A stretch of 64,000 nucleotides of DNA from Actinacidiphila sp965342175 (GCF_965342175.1 NZ_CBDRBL010000010.1:54068-118067), one strand, 5' to 3'; positions 16,591 through 25,586 are shown, counted from the stretch's first letter. The notes: generated by a model from the letters alone, not told the origin. Numbers and translations are program-made.

Positions 16591-19500
16591 TCAGCGCAGG
16601 CCGAAGGCCCGGATCACCGTCTGGTGCACGGCGTTGCCCGCCGAGTCCTTCGCGGTCGCACGCAGTGAGACGAAGGACGCCTTGTGCGGGGCGTCCAGGC
16701 GGAAGCGGCCGTCCGCGCCGCCGCCGGCGGCCTTGTGCCAGGTCCGGCCGTCGTCGTAGGAGAGCTCCAGGCCGGCCTTTCCGATCGTGCCGGTGAGCCC
16801 GGCGCCCCACAGGTGGGCGGCGGTGACGGACAGGGCGTCGTGCCGTCCCGCGCGTCCCGCGGCGTCCGTGCCGACCCGGTAGTCGAGCTGCAGCAGCGGC
16901 AGAACTCCGGTGGCGGCGTCGGTCGGCGCCTCCGAGACGAAGTCCCACTCGGTGCGTGTCCGCGTGGAGTACGGGGTGTAGTCCACGTTCCGCTCACTGG
17001 TGACGACCAGCCTGTACGGCAGCTTGCCGGCGCTCGGCGCGTCGCCGAAGACGTTCGTGAAGTTCCCTTGTGCCAGTTGGGTGGCGCCCTGGTACAGGGT
17101 CTGCTGCTGGGTACCGGCCGGGTCCTGGTTCCACCCGACGTGGTTGCCGCCGCCCCAGCCCGGGATGTCGATGTACATCTGGTCGCCCTTGCGGGAGGGC
17201 GGGACGTTGTTGAAGAAGGTGTCGTTGAGGAAGGGGCGCTGGATCGGCTTGAACCACTCCTCGGACTGCCTGCTGCCGGCCCGGTAGGCGGTCCTGGCAC
17301 CCTCCTCGAAGCCCACCGATTCGGCGTTCACTTGCTGGTGCCAGCTGACGCCGTCGGTCGACACCCAGTCGGTCCGCTTCCCGTTCGCGGGCTCCGGCAT
17401 GAGGGGGCCGGAGGTCCAGTCGACGCCGTCGAGCCACTCGTAGCGGAACTCGCTGCCGGGTACGTCCCGCTTGGGGCTCGCGAAGGTGACGTCGATCCGG
17501 GCCAGGTTCTTCGCGTCGCCCTTGACCGTCATCTTCGACGGGATCTCGTTGTGCCAGACGTGCGCGAGGTCGTAGACGTACGGGCTCGCGGTCTCGGATT
17601 CGACGGTGATCGCGGTCTGGCCGGCCTCGACCTGCCGGATCAGCTGCTCGCCTTCGTCGGCGCCGAGCAGACCGACGTCGAGAGCGACGGCCCGCTGGCC
17701 CCATGGCGCGTAGGAGCGCAGCGGACGGCCGTACCCGTTCTCCACCACCAGCATGAGCTTCGCGCCGGCGGCGATCGCGTGTGCCGCCTGGTCGATGTCG
17801 CTGACCTCGTCGCTGTGCCGGACCACCACGGCCTTGCCGCGGGCGTCGAGGTGGGCGTAGTCCGCGCTTGAGCCCTGGCCCGCGAGGACCAGCGGCAGTT
17901 CGTGGGTTCCCCTGGCCAGCGGGGTGACGCCCTCCTGGCGGAGGATGCCGGTGAACTCGGTCGAGCGGGTGGACACCGCCAGCGCCGGCTTCTCGCTGCG
18001 CCAACGGGCCGTCAGCTGGAAGTCCCCGTGGGTGACCTTGCGGCTGGTGGGCTGCGCCCAGATGCTGTCGTAGTACACGCCGTCGGCGGACAGACCCGAC
18101 CTGACGCCGTTCATCACGCGGTTGTAACCCAGCTTCTGGAACGTCACGTCACTGCGCTGCGGGGTGGTCATCTCGATGCGCTTGGCCTTGGACGCGTCGA
18201 ACGTGACCGTGGCGTCGTGGTCCAGCATGACGTCGGGGTCGCCCAGCAGGGCCAGGCCCTTGGAACGGGGACCGCCGGCGCCCTGAACCTCCTGGTAGGA
18301 GAGCACCGAGTACAGGTCGTCAGGCAGGAACAGCTCCTCGGTGCCCGAGGGTCCGACGGACAGGATGAAAGGGTTCGTGTCGCCGGCCCGGAGCAGCCAG
18401 AAGTCGCCGGACGTGGGATTGCCCTCGGAGTCCTTGAACCTCAGGGTCAGTTTGTGCATCGTGGCGAAGCCGAGGGCGACGGCGGTGTGCGCCACGGGCC
18501 TGCCGACCGTGTCGGTCGCGATGATCCGGCCCGAGTAGTGGTTCCCGGAGGTGCCCGCGGCTCCGTCGATCGTCACCGTGACCTCGGCGGTGCCGTGTGC
18601 GGGCACGACCACGTGGGAGGCCGACAGGCGGAACATCCCGTCCGGGGCCTGCGCCGCGTCGACGGACAGGGTGAGCGAGACCGGCGTGGCGGTCATGTTG
18701 GTGTAGGCCACCGGGCGCGAAGTGGCGCCGCCCCCGGCCTGGGCCGCGTAGGCGGTGGCCGAGGCGAAGACTCCGGCCTGTGCTGCCGCCGCGACGTCCA
18801 GCCGGCCGCTCCCCGCCTCGAAGGCGTCGTATGCCGGGGTCTGCCGGGAGCTGCTGGCCAGCAGGTCCTTCAACTGCGCACCGCTGAGGTCCGGGTGGGC
18901 CGCGGCGAGCAGGGCGGCGGCGCCCGCGACGTGCGGGGTGGCCATGGAGGTGCCGCTCATCGACTGGTAGGCGCCCTGGCCGTTGCCGGTGAATCGGGAG
19001 TTGGCCGCGAGGATGTCGACGCCGGGGGCGGTGATCTCCGGCTTCAGCGCGCCGTCGATGCGGGGGCCCCGGCTCGAGAAGGACGCGAGGGAGTCGGCGG
19101 AGTCGACCGCGCCCACGGTGAGCGCGGACGTGGCCGTTCCCGGTGCGCCGACGGTGCCCGGACCTCCCACGTTGCCCGCGGCGACCACGAACAGCGCGCC
19201 GGTCTGGGCGCTCAGCCGGTCGATGGCCTGGCTTATCGGGTCGGTCCCGTCGGACGGCTGGTCGGTGCCGAGGCTCATGTTGATGATCTTGGCGTGCTGG
19301 TCGAGGGCCGCCCACTCCATGCCGGCGAGCGCATAGGAGATGTTTCCGCCGCCGGAGTTGTCGAGCACCTTGCCCACGTGCAGCCGGGCGCCCGGCGCGA
19401 CGCCCTTCTCCTTGCCGCCGGAGGCCGCACCGGTGCCGGCGATGATCGAGGCGACGTGGGTGCCGTGCCCGGCATAGTCGTCGGTGTTCTCGTCCGGCAC

Positions 19501-20313
19501 GAAGCTCTGCCGGCTGACGATGCGGTCCGCCAGGTCCGGGTGGCCCGCGTCGACGCCGGTGTCGAGGACGGCGACGTCCACGCCCTCGCCGGTGTCACCG
19601 CCCTGCCAGACCTGCGGGGCGCCTATCTGCGCGGTGCTGTCGGCGAGGTCGGCGCGGATGGGCGCGTCGAGCCAGATGTGCGCGATGCCGCCGCCGAAGG
19701 ACGGCCGGGTGTTCCGGGCCCTGGCGCCGTCCCCTGTGGCCGTCCCGGCCACGGACTTCCAGAAGTCGTCCGCGCGCGAGCGGTCCGCGGTCAGGGCCGC
19801 GCCCTGGATGCTGTCGAGATTCCGCACCCTGGTCGCGCCAACGGGAACGGCGGACGCGCGACGCGCGGCACCGGCCTGCGTGTAGGAGACGATCAGCGGC
19901 AGCCGGTCGCTGTGCGCGTCGTCGTACCCGTCCGCTACGAGGTCGGTGATGTTGAACAGCTCCCGGTCCAGGGCGCCTTGGGCCAGGTAGGGCAGCACGG
20001 ACACGGGGTAGACGTACAGGTCGTCGCCCGCCGTGACGATGCGGGTCGGCGTCGGCAGCCCGTCGGCGCCGCGCACGGTGACGGTGCCGCCGGACCGCCC
20101 CAGCCCTCGCGCCGCCTGACGGGTGCGCACCACGTCGCCGGTGATCAGCGTGACGGAGTGCTCGCCGGCGGGCACCTCGGCCGCGGCGGAGGCGGGCGGG
20201 GGAGCGGGAGTGCCGGAAGAGGTCGCGGCTCGCGCCGTGACAGGGTTCACGAGGGCGAGCACGGAGGCTCCGGCGATGGCCGGGACGCTCCAGCGTCTCA
20301 GGTGTCTGTTCAA
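16591..20313 (-). CDS. Secreted S8 family serine peptidase (subtilase) with PA-like insert
   Basis: The product has about 1240 residues from TTG 20313 (NRHLRRWSVP), which has GGGGA upstream and puts the signal peptide at the very N-terminus. An ATG at 20409 would add 32 residues but has no ribosome binding site. Propeptide motif VTLITGDVV is followed by Asp251 (AVLDTGVD), His286 (GHGTHVASI) and Ser456 (GTSMATPHVAG). A protease-associated-like segment (YAHLDARGKAVVVRH) and beta-rich modules follow, ending in the C-terminal domain LSYDDGRTWHKA...VIRAFGLR. It is the longest of the three paralogous subtilases here. Extracellular; substrate unknown. Confidence 0.92.
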   Translation of the reverse strand: MNRHLRRWSVPAIAGASVLALVNPVTARAATSSGTPAPPPASAAAEVPAGEHSVTLITGDVVRTRQAARGLGRSGGTVTVRGADGLPTPTRIVTAGDDLYVYPVSVLPYLAQGALDRELFNITDLVADGYDDAHSDRLPLIVSYTQAGAARRASAVPVGATRVRNLDSIQGAALTADRSRADDFWKSVAGTATGDGARARNTRPSFGGGIAHIWLDAPIRADLADSTAQIGAPQVWQGGDTGEGVDVAVLDTGVDAGHPDLADRIVSRQSFVPDENTDDYAGHGTHVASIIAGTGAASGGKEKGVAPGARLHVGKVLDNSGGGNISYALAGMEWAALDQHAKIINMSLGTDQPSDGTDPISQAIDRLSAQTGALFVVAAGNVGGPGTVGAPGTATSALTVGAVDSADSLASFSSRGPRIDGALKPEITAPGVDILAANSRFTGNGQGAYQSMSGTSMATPHVAGAAALLAAAHPDLSGAQLKDLLASSSRQTPAYDAFEAGSGRLDVAAAAQAGVFASATAYAAQAGGGATSRPVAYTNMTATPVSLTLSVDAAQAPDGMFRLSASHVVVPAHGTAEVTVTIDGAAGTSGNHYSGRIIATDTVGRPVAHTAVALGFATMHKLTLRFKDSEGNPTSGDFWLLRAGDTNPFILSVGPSGTEELFLPDDLYSVLSYQEVQGAGGPRSKGLALLGDPDVMLDHDATVTFDASKAKRIEMTTPQRSDVTFQKLGYNRVMNGVRSGLSADGVYYDSIWAQPTSRKVTHGDFQLTARWRSEKPALAVSTRSTEFTGILRQEGVTPLARGTHELPLVLAGQGSSADYAHLDARGKAVVVRHSDEVSDIDQAAHAIAAGAKLMLVVENGYGRPLRSYAPWGQRAVALDVGLLGADEGEQLIRQVEAGQTAITVESETASPYVYDLAHVWHNEIPSKMTVKGDAKNLARIDVTFASPKRDVPGSEFRYEWLDGVDWTSGPLMPEPANGKRTDWVSTDGVSWHQQVNAESVGFEEGARTAYRAGSRQSEEWFKPIQRPFLNDTFFNNVPPSRKGDQMYIDIPGWGGGNHVGWNQDPAGTQQQTLYQGATQLAQGNFTNVFGDAPSAGKLPYRLVVTSERNVDYTPYSTRTRTEWDFVSEAPTDAATGVLPLLQLDYRVGTDAAGRAGRHDALSVTAAHLWGAGLTGTIGKAGLELSYDDGRTWHKAAGGGADGRFRLDAPHKASFVSLRATAKDSAGNAVHQTVIRAFGLR

Positions 20314-20722
20314 GGTGTCCCCGGTAAGGGTCCGGGCAGAGGGCGATCGACCTCTGCCGTTCAAGGGCGCCGGCCGTTGTGGATCGGCACGCCTGGGCCG
20401 GGTGATCATATGGACGTTTCACATCGCTGTGAAGAGTCATGTTTTTGTGGTGAACCTTGGGGCAACGACGCGAGCCGGTCCAGCCGGCGGCACTGGGGGA
20501 GATTCGCGCCCGCCGGAGTCGTCGCGCGCGTTCGGGCCTGCGACTGCGGCCGGTTGAGCCGTGCCCGGTGGCCCCGTGACCGCCGCCCCCTGGGAGTACC
20601 GAGGGTGCGTGCAGCGCCTGTCGCGTGACACCCCTGCCGCGAGCGACTTCGCCGCAGCCATGGCGGTTCCGCGTCCCAGGCGCGTGCGCGAGGCGGAAAG
20701 CCGTCCTTCCTCGATCGGGCGG
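20314..20722. other. Intergenic region upstream of the third subtilase
   Basis: This stretch of 409 bases has no gene I can support. It contains an AT-rich patch (20404-20460) with the palindrome entered at 20418-20433 and probably the subtilase promoter. The right part is ordinary GC-rich DNA following the GerMN lipoprotein stop. Confidence 0.5.
20418..20433. promoter_or_regulatory. Palindrome TTCACA-TCGC-TGTGAA
   Basis: Perfect 6-nt arms around TCGC lie about 105 bases upstream of the TTG start of the third subtilase, in AT-rich DNA. This is the size of an operator for a dimeric helix-turn-helix regulator. The binding protein is unknown. Confidence 0.4.
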
Positions 20723-21304
20723 CTACGCGTCGGGGCAGGAGTCGGCCGTCCGCGTTCTCGTCCAACCGTCGCCGATCACCTTGACGCCGCTGTACGTCAG
20801 GAAGCCCCCCTTGCCGGCGGGCGGCTTGGGCTTCACTTCGGCGCCGCCGCCCCCCGACGAGCGCGCGGCGAGTGAGCTGCCCACCGCGGACACCGTGCAG
20901 GCGAGCTGCAGCATGGCCGGATCCGTGAGCGGCGTGACGCCTTCGGGCAGCAGCACCAAGACCGTGCCGTCGGACTCCGTCGACACCTTCGGCCCGTACG
21001 TCACCACGGGCAGTTCCGTGGTGACCTTCTTCGCGGTCTCGTCGTGGTTGGGTCCGCCGAAGAGCATGTCGACGGCGCCTTCGAGGTTCCCGGGCTCGGT
21101 GGTGTCGCGCGCGTGGGCGATCAACCGGCCGTCCCGCAGGAAGTAGAGATAGACGGTTCCCAGCTCCGCGGTCCGCGAGCGGGGAGGCACACCGCGCGCC
21201 GCCTCGCCCGCCTCGATGACGCCGGACGGGGGGACCCCGCAGGCCGTCAGCGTCGTCGCGGCGGTCAGCCCCGTCACGAGCGCCGCCAGCCGCGCCCGCT
21301 TCAC
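20723..21304 (-). CDS. GerMN-domain lipoprotein
   Basis: The product has 193 residues. The signal peptide ends in lipobox LTAC (Cys22), so the protein is anchored outside the membrane. The central region GTVYLYFLRDGRL through VSTESDGTVLVLLPEG fits a GerMN (sporulation/spore germination) domain, and the tail is Gly/Pro/Lys-rich. The ATG overlaps the last 4 bases of the sensor kinase gene (21301-21304), so translation is coupled. The position after a response regulator and kinase matches the afsQ1-afsQ2-lipoprotein arrangement known in Streptomyces. It may modulate the sensor from outside, by analogy with CseA; that is inference. Confidence 0.85.
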   Translation of the reverse strand: MKRARLAALVTGLTAATTLTACGVPPSGVIEAGEAARGVPPRSRTAELGTVYLYFLRDGRLIAHARDTTEPGNLEGAVDMLFGGPNHDETAKKVTTELPVVTYGPKVSTESDGTVLVLLPEGVTPLTDPAMLQLACTVSAVGSSLAARSSGGGGAEVKPKPPAGKGGFLTYSGVKVIGDGWTRTRTADSCPDA

Positions 21305-22941
21305 CGGGCACTCCCGCCGGCACCGGCGCCGCCGCCGACGGTGTGCTCACCGGTTGCCGCGGCGGCGGAGTCGCGGTGCAGCGGGAGTTCGACCGTGAAC
21401 ACCGCGCCGCCCCAGGGCAGGTTGGCCGCAGCGACCCGGCCGCCGTGCAGGCGCACGTTCTCCGCCGTGATGGCCAGGCCCAGCCCGCTGCTCTCGCTCC
21501 TGGTGCGCGAGCTGCTCGCCTTGTAGAAGCGTTCGAAGATGTGCGGCATGGCTTCCTCGGCTATCCCCGGCCCGTTGTCGGACACCTCGATGACGGCCCA
21601 CGCCGCGCCCGCGGGCTCCTCCCGCATGCTCATGCCCAGCCGCACCGGCGGCTCCCCGTGCCGCAGGGCGTTGCCGACCAGATTGGCGAGCACCACGTCG
21701 AGCCGGCGAGGATCGACCCGCGCCCGGAGCGCGCCGGGCGCGGGCAGGCGGGTCTCCACCCGGCCCTGCCACCCCCGGGCGGCCAGGGTGTGCTGCGCGA
21801 AGTCCGCCAGGTCGATCTCGTCGACGTTGAGTTCGGCCGCGCCCGCGTCGAACCGGGAGATCTCCATCAGGTCGTTCACCAGCACGCTCAGTCGGCTGGT
21901 CCCCTCGCTGATGAGCCGCAGCGCCTCGCCGGTCTCCCGGTCCAGCCGCAGCGCGTTCTCGTCCAGGACGTCGGTGACCGCCGACATCGCCGCCAGCGGC
22001 GTGCGCAGTTCGTGGGAGACGTCCGCGACGAAGCGGCGTGCCTGGGCCTCCATGCGGCGCAACTCCGCGACCGACCGTTCGAGCGCTGCCGCCGTGTGGT
22101 TGAAGGACTGCGAGAGGTCGGCCAGTTCGTCGGATCCGTTGACGGCCAGACGGACGTCGAGGTGTCCCTCGGCCATCCGGCGCGTCGCCCCGCGCAGGGC
22201 CCGCACCGGACGGAGCACGCCGCTCGCGGCCACCAGCGCCAGGACGACGGCCAGGGCCAGCGCGACCAGTGTGGCGTGCTCGATGGCGCTGACCATCGCC
22301 TTGACATAGGCCTGTTCGGTATCCTGCGGCACGACCAGGTACATCACGAGCCCGGAGAAGCCGAATTGCTTCCCGCCGTCGTCGTAGGTGACCGGCATTC
22401 CGACGACGAGCCAGGGGCGCCCGCCGTCGTTCACCCGCTGGAACACCGCGGCGCGCTTGGTCGCCACGGACCGGCGCAGTTCCGGGGTGAGCTTGTCGAA
22501 GTCGGTACTCGGCGCGGAGGCGCGGAGGCTGCCGTACGTCGCCAGGACCCGCCACCCCTGCGACTGGTTGGAGCTGAGCACCTGGCTCACCGCAGCGTCC
22601 AGGTCCGACTGGTCCGGCGGCAGGGGGATCGTGGGCGCCTGGTCGTTGACGCCGGCCCGGAACTGCCGGATCACGGCGTCCTGGCTCTGCTGCAGCACCC
22701 CCGTGCGGGCCTCGCGGAAGGTCACGGCTCCGGTGCTCAGGGCGCCGGCCATGGTCACCAGGACGAAGGCCACGACCAGACGGAAGCGCAGGCCGCGCAG
22801 CGGGAGCGGGAGTTTCGCCAGTGCCGCCCGGTGGAAGCGCCTCCACCCGGGGCGGTGCCCGGGCTGATCGTGCCGCTCGGCCGCGACGTCCTCCCACCCG
22901 CGTGAGGACCTGCGCGACCGTACGGTTCCACGGCGGCTCAC
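21301..22941 (-). CDS. Sensor histidine kinase, AfsQ2-like
   Basis: The product has 546 residues. Two membrane helices (near residues 50-70 and about 220-240) frame an extracellular sensor region. HAMP, HisKA with phospho-acceptor His310 (DVSHELRTPLAAMS) and HATPase domain (NLVGNALRHG, DNGPGIAEE, GLGLAI) follow. It autophosphorylates and passes phosphate to the regulator encoded directly upstream, whose stop it overlaps by 4 bases. Length and operon order fit AfsQ2 of Streptomyces, which responds to nitrogen and antibiotic-related cues. The sequence is a paralogue-level match from memory, so the exact name is left open. Confidence 0.92.
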   Translation of the reverse strand: MSRRGTVRSRRSSRGWEDVAAERHDQPGHRPGWRRFHRAALAKLPLPLRGLRFRLVVAFVLVTMAGALSTGAVTFREARTGVLQQSQDAVIRQFRAGVNDQAPTIPLPPDQSDLDAAVSQVLSSNQSQGWRVLATYGSLRASAPSTDFDKLTPELRRSVATKRAAVFQRVNDGGRPWLVVGMPVTYDDGGKQFGFSGLVMYLVVPQDTEQAYVKAMVSAIEHATLVALALAVVLALVAASGVLRPVRALRGATRRMAEGHLDVRLAVNGSDELADLSQSFNHTAAALERSVAELRRMEAQARRFVADVSHELRTPLAAMSAVTDVLDENALRLDRETGEALRLISEGTSRLSVLVNDLMEISRFDAGAAELNVDEIDLADFAQHTLAARGWQGRVETRLPAPGALRARVDPRRLDVVLANLVGNALRHGEPPVRLGMSMREEPAGAAWAVIEVSDNGPGIAEEAMPHIFERFYKASSSRTRSESSGLGLAITAENVRLHGGRVAAANLPWGGAVFTVELPLHRDSAAAATGEHTVGGGAGAGGSAR

Positions 22942-23618
22942 GTGGTCCCGAAGCGGTAGCCGAAGCCGCGGACGGTCTGGACGTACCGGGGGGCGCCGCC
23001 GAGCTTGCCGCGCAGTCGCTTCACACAGGCGTCCACGAGCCGGATGTCGCCGTAGTAGCTGTGCTCCCAGACCGCCTCCAGCAGCTGCTGGCGGCTGAAG
23101 ACCTGTCCGGGCGAGGCCGACAGGGTCAGCAGCAGCCGCAGTTCGGAGGGGGCGAGTGCCACGTTCTCACCCCGGTGCGTCACCACGAGCCCGGCGCGGT
23201 CGATCATCAGCTCCCCGTGCGACTCCGCCCGGGGCCGGACGGTGTCGGGGGCCGACGCGTCGTGCCTGCGCAGTACGGCGCGTATGCGTGCGTCCAGGAC
23301 CCGCGCCTGCACCGGCTTGACGACGTAGTCGTCCGCGCCGGCCTCCAGCCCCACGACGACGTCGATGTCGTCGCCCTTCGCGGTGACCATGATGATCGGC
23401 ACCTGGTCCCGCTCACGTATGCGCCGGCACACGTCGAGACCGGATATCCCCGGCAGCATGAGGTCGAGGACGACGACGTCCGGACGGAAGGGGTGGAGCT
23501 GTCGCAGCCCGTCTTCGCCCGTGGGGGCGGCGAAGACCTCGTGCCCTTGGTGGCGCAGTCCCAGTTGGACGGCCTTACGGATATCTGGGTCGTCTTCGAC
23601 AATAAGGACTCGTGGCAC
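22938..23618 (-). CDS. OmpR-family response regulator, AfsQ1-like
   Basis: The product has 226 residues. The receiver domain has Asp9/Asp10 (VEDD), phospho-acceptor Asp52 (VVLDLMLPG) and Lys in VVKPVQARVLDARIRAVLRR. The latter stretch closely resembles my memory of AfsQ1. The C-terminal winged helix includes LSPSEL-type, FSRQQLLEAVW and TVRGFGYRF motifs. The start is GTG 23618; no Shine-Dalgarno is evident, but TAGACT lies 6 bases upstream, so the mRNA may be leaderless. Candidate binding sites (GTnAC-like repeats) lie in the divergent promoter region. It probably controls its own operon and the DUF3152 gene. Confidence 0.92.
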   Translation of the reverse strand: MPRVLIVEDDPDIRKAVQLGLRHQGHEVFAAPTGEDGLRQLHPFRPDVVVLDLMLPGISGLDVCRRIRERDQVPIIMVTAKGDDIDVVVGLEAGADDYVVKPVQARVLDARIRAVLRRHDASAPDTVRPRAESHGELMIDRAGLVVTHRGENVALAPSELRLLLTLSASPGQVFSRQQLLEAVWEHSYYGDIRLVDACVKRLRGKLGGAPRYVQTVRGFGYRFGTT

Positions 23619-23624
23619 CTCGCC

Positions 23625-23631
23625 AGTCTAA
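23625..23631 (-). promoter_or_regulatory. Probable -10 element for a leaderless response regulator transcript
   Basis: TAGACT on the minus strand lies 6 bases before the GTG start of the response regulator, the typical spacing for leaderless actinomycete transcripts. The -35 region is weak, which suits an activated promoter. Confidence 0.4.
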
Positions 23632-23679
23632 GCAGGCGAGGATCGGCGACCGGCCCGGACGGGGGCCCTCCCGCGAGCT

Positions 23680-23695
23680 GTTACAGAAGGGTCAT
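23680..23695. promoter_or_regulatory. AfsQ1-type box GTTAC-n6-GTCAT
   Basis: It agrees with the published AfsQ1 consensus GTnAC-n6-GTnAC at all but one defined base. It lies about 60 bases upstream of the response regulator start, in the divergent promoter region. Autoregulation is inferred. Confidence 0.5.
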
Positions 23696-23745
23696 ACGCG
23701 GGGTGCGCGGCTGACTTCCCGTGCGTAGGCTGCCGCAAGGGGCTC

Positions 23746-23761
23746 GTTATCCGTTCGTTAT
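23746..23761. promoter_or_regulatory. Second direct repeat GTTAT-n6-GTTAT
   Basis: Two identical 5-mers have the same 11-base period as the box at 23680, with T in place of the final C. It lies about 47 bases before the DUF3152 start and could serve that gene. Confidence 0.4.
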
Positions 23762-23807
23762 TGCGCTGCCTCACGGCGATCATTTGAGATGACCAGCTTG
23801 GGTTGCC

Positions 23808-24659
23808 ATGCACGCTACCCACCGCGCCGGACGCCACCGCTCCTCCCGTCGCAGACGCCGTCAGCGCCGCCGGGGCCGGAGCTACCTGGTCGGCGCGCTG
23901 GTGCTCACCGGACTCCTCGGGTCCGTGGCGTTCTTCCTGGGCGACGGGCGCGGCGAGGCCGACAGTGGTGCGGGGCAGGCGCGGGGTGCGGTGCCCGTCA
24001 CCTCCCCGCCGACACGCACCCCGACACCGACACCCACGCCCACGCCGACGCCCACCGTGAAACCGACGCCGACGAAGATCGATGTGCCCGCGACGGGAAG
24101 CGGCTCGTTCGTCACCGCGCAGGCGAGCGGCGAGAAGGTCGGCCGGGGTCCGCGTCCGCTCCGGTATGTGGTGAAGGTCGAGACCGGTCTGGACATCTCA
24201 CCCGACCAGGCGGCCGCCGAGATCGCCGACATCCTCGCCGCCGCCCGGGGCTGGAGCCGCAACCCGGCTTTCGCGTTCCAGCTCGTCGGGGCCGGACAGC
24301 CGCATGACCTCACGTTCCGGATCGCGACCCCGGGGACAGCGGACGCCCTGTGCTGGGAAGGCATCCACCAGGACACCCAGGGCGAGTACAACTGCGAGGT
24401 CCCCGGCGGCGTCGTGGTGAACCTCAAGCGCTGGGTCGAGGGCTCGCCCATGTTCGACGGACCGATCCACGACTACCGGGCGCTGATCATCAACCACGAG
24501 ATGGGGCACTTCCTGCAGTACACGCACTCGACCTGCGCCGGCCCCGGACAGCTGGCCCCGGTGATGATGCAGCAGATCAAGGGCCTGCACGGATGCGTCG
24601 CCAACGCCTGGCCCTACGACAAGAAGGGGCGCTTCGTGACCGGGCCGCACGTGCCGTGA
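23808..24659 (+). CDS. DUF3152 protein, putative membrane-anchored zinc protease
   Basis: The product has 283 residues. A very basic N-terminus is followed by one membrane helix (about residues 26-46) and a Thr-Pro repeat linker (about residues 66-86), then the DUF3152 domain. The domain carries His230-Glu231-x-x-His234 (NHEMGHFLQYTH), a zincin-like metal site, with paired cysteines around CWEG, YNCEV, STCAG and GCVAN. The topology places the domain outside the cell. It is divergent from the AfsQ-like operon with candidate regulator boxes between, so it may be a target of that system. Catalytic activity has not been shown for this family as far as I know. Confidence 0.88.
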   Translation: MHATHRAGRHRSSRRRRRQRRRGRSYLVGALVLTGLLGSVAFFLGDGRGEADSGAGQARGAVPVTSPPTRTPTPTPTPTPTPTVKPTPTKIDVPATGSGSFVTAQASGEKVGRGPRPLRYVVKVETGLDISPDQAAAEIADILAAARGWSRNPAFAFQLVGAGQPHDLTFRIATPGTADALCWEGIHQDTQGEYNCEVPGGVVVNLKRWVEGSPMFDGPIHDYRALIINHEMGHFLQYTHSTCAGPGQLAPVMMQQIKGLHGCVANAWPYDKKGRFVTGPHVP

Positions 24660-24803
24660 AGCACGCCCACCGGGTCGGGGCCGCCGCGGTCGGGAGCGCG
24701 CGCTGATACACGATCGACGCACGACCGAGCGGCCTCGGATGCCCGCTGCGGAACCGCCTCGCGCATCATGGGGAGGTTGTGTACACGCGTCCGATGGGAA
24801 GAC

Positions 24804-25586
24804 ATGCCGGTTTCCGTGACTGAGGAGGCGGCGGCCCCCGCCGCCGTGGCCGTCCTGCTCGTGGAGGACGACGAGGTGATCCGGCGGTCGGTCACCATGG
24901 CGCTGGAACGCTACGGCTACCGCGTCGTCTCGGCCGCCGACGGCCTGACCGGACTCGAGATGTTCCGGGAGGCGCGCCACGACCTGATCCTGCTGGACGT
25001 GATGCTGCCGGGCCTGGACGGCATCGGGCTGTGCCGCCGGATCCGGGAGACCAGCATGGACCCGATCCTGATGATGTCCGCGCGCGGCGACGCCCTGGAC
25101 GTGGTCTCGGGCCTGGAGGCGGGCGCCGACGACTACGTGGTCAAACCCGTGGACACCGCCGTCCTGGTGGCCCGGATCCGCTCCCTCATGCGGCGGGCGA
25201 GCTTCGCCCCCGGCCCCGCGGCGGCTGCCACGGGCTCCGCCGCGGCCGCCCCCGGACCCGCTCCGGAACCGGCGGCCCGGCCGGAGCGGCCGGACGACCC
25301 CGCACGGCTCGTCTTCGGCGACCTGACCATCGACACCGCGGGCCTCGAGGTGTCCCGGGCGGGCGCACCCGTCGCGCTCGCGCCCACCGAACTGCGGCTG
25401 CTGCTGGAGTTCGCCGCGAACCCCGGTGTCGTGCTGGACCGGAACACACTGCTGCGCAATGTGTGGGACTACGGCTGGGACGGCGACAGCCGGGTGGTCG
25501 ACCTCTGCGTGCAGCGGCTCCGGAAGAAGGTCGGAGCCGAACGGATCGAGACGGTCCGCGGCTTCGGATACAAGTTGCGGCGCTGA
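24804..25586 (+). CDS. OmpR-family response regulator, CseB-like
   Basis: The product has 260 residues from ATG 24804 (GGAAG close upstream); ATG 24768 and GTG 24816 are alternatives. The receiver has VEDDEVIRRS, phospho-acceptor Asp65 (LLDVMLPGLDG) and VVKPVDTAVLVARIRSLMRR. A Pro/Ala-rich linker precedes the winged helix (APTELRLLLEF, TVRGFGYKLRR). The LSARGD/DVVSGLEAGADDY pattern resembles CseB, the regulator that activates the envelope-stress sigma factor SigE. No sigE gene is next to it here. It is followed after 1 base by its kinase. Confidence 0.9.
   Translation: MPVSVTEEAAAPAAVAVLLVEDDEVIRRSVTMALERYGYRVVSAADGLTGLEMFREARHDLILLDVMLPGLDGIGLCRRIRETSMDPILMMSARGDALDVVSGLEAGADDYVVKPVDTAVLVARIRSLMRRASFAPGPAAAATGSAAAAPGPAPEPAARPERPDDPARLVFGDLTIDTAGLEVSRAGAPVALAPTELRLLLEFAANPGVVLDRNTLLRNVWDYGWDGDSRVVDLCVQRLRKKVGAERIETVRGFGYKLRR

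Noticed and set aside
24001..24075. Repeated ACGCCGACGCCC-type units in the DUF3152 gene, considered as a tandem DNA repeat element
   Set aside because: They simply encode the Thr-Pro linker of the protein and stay in frame.
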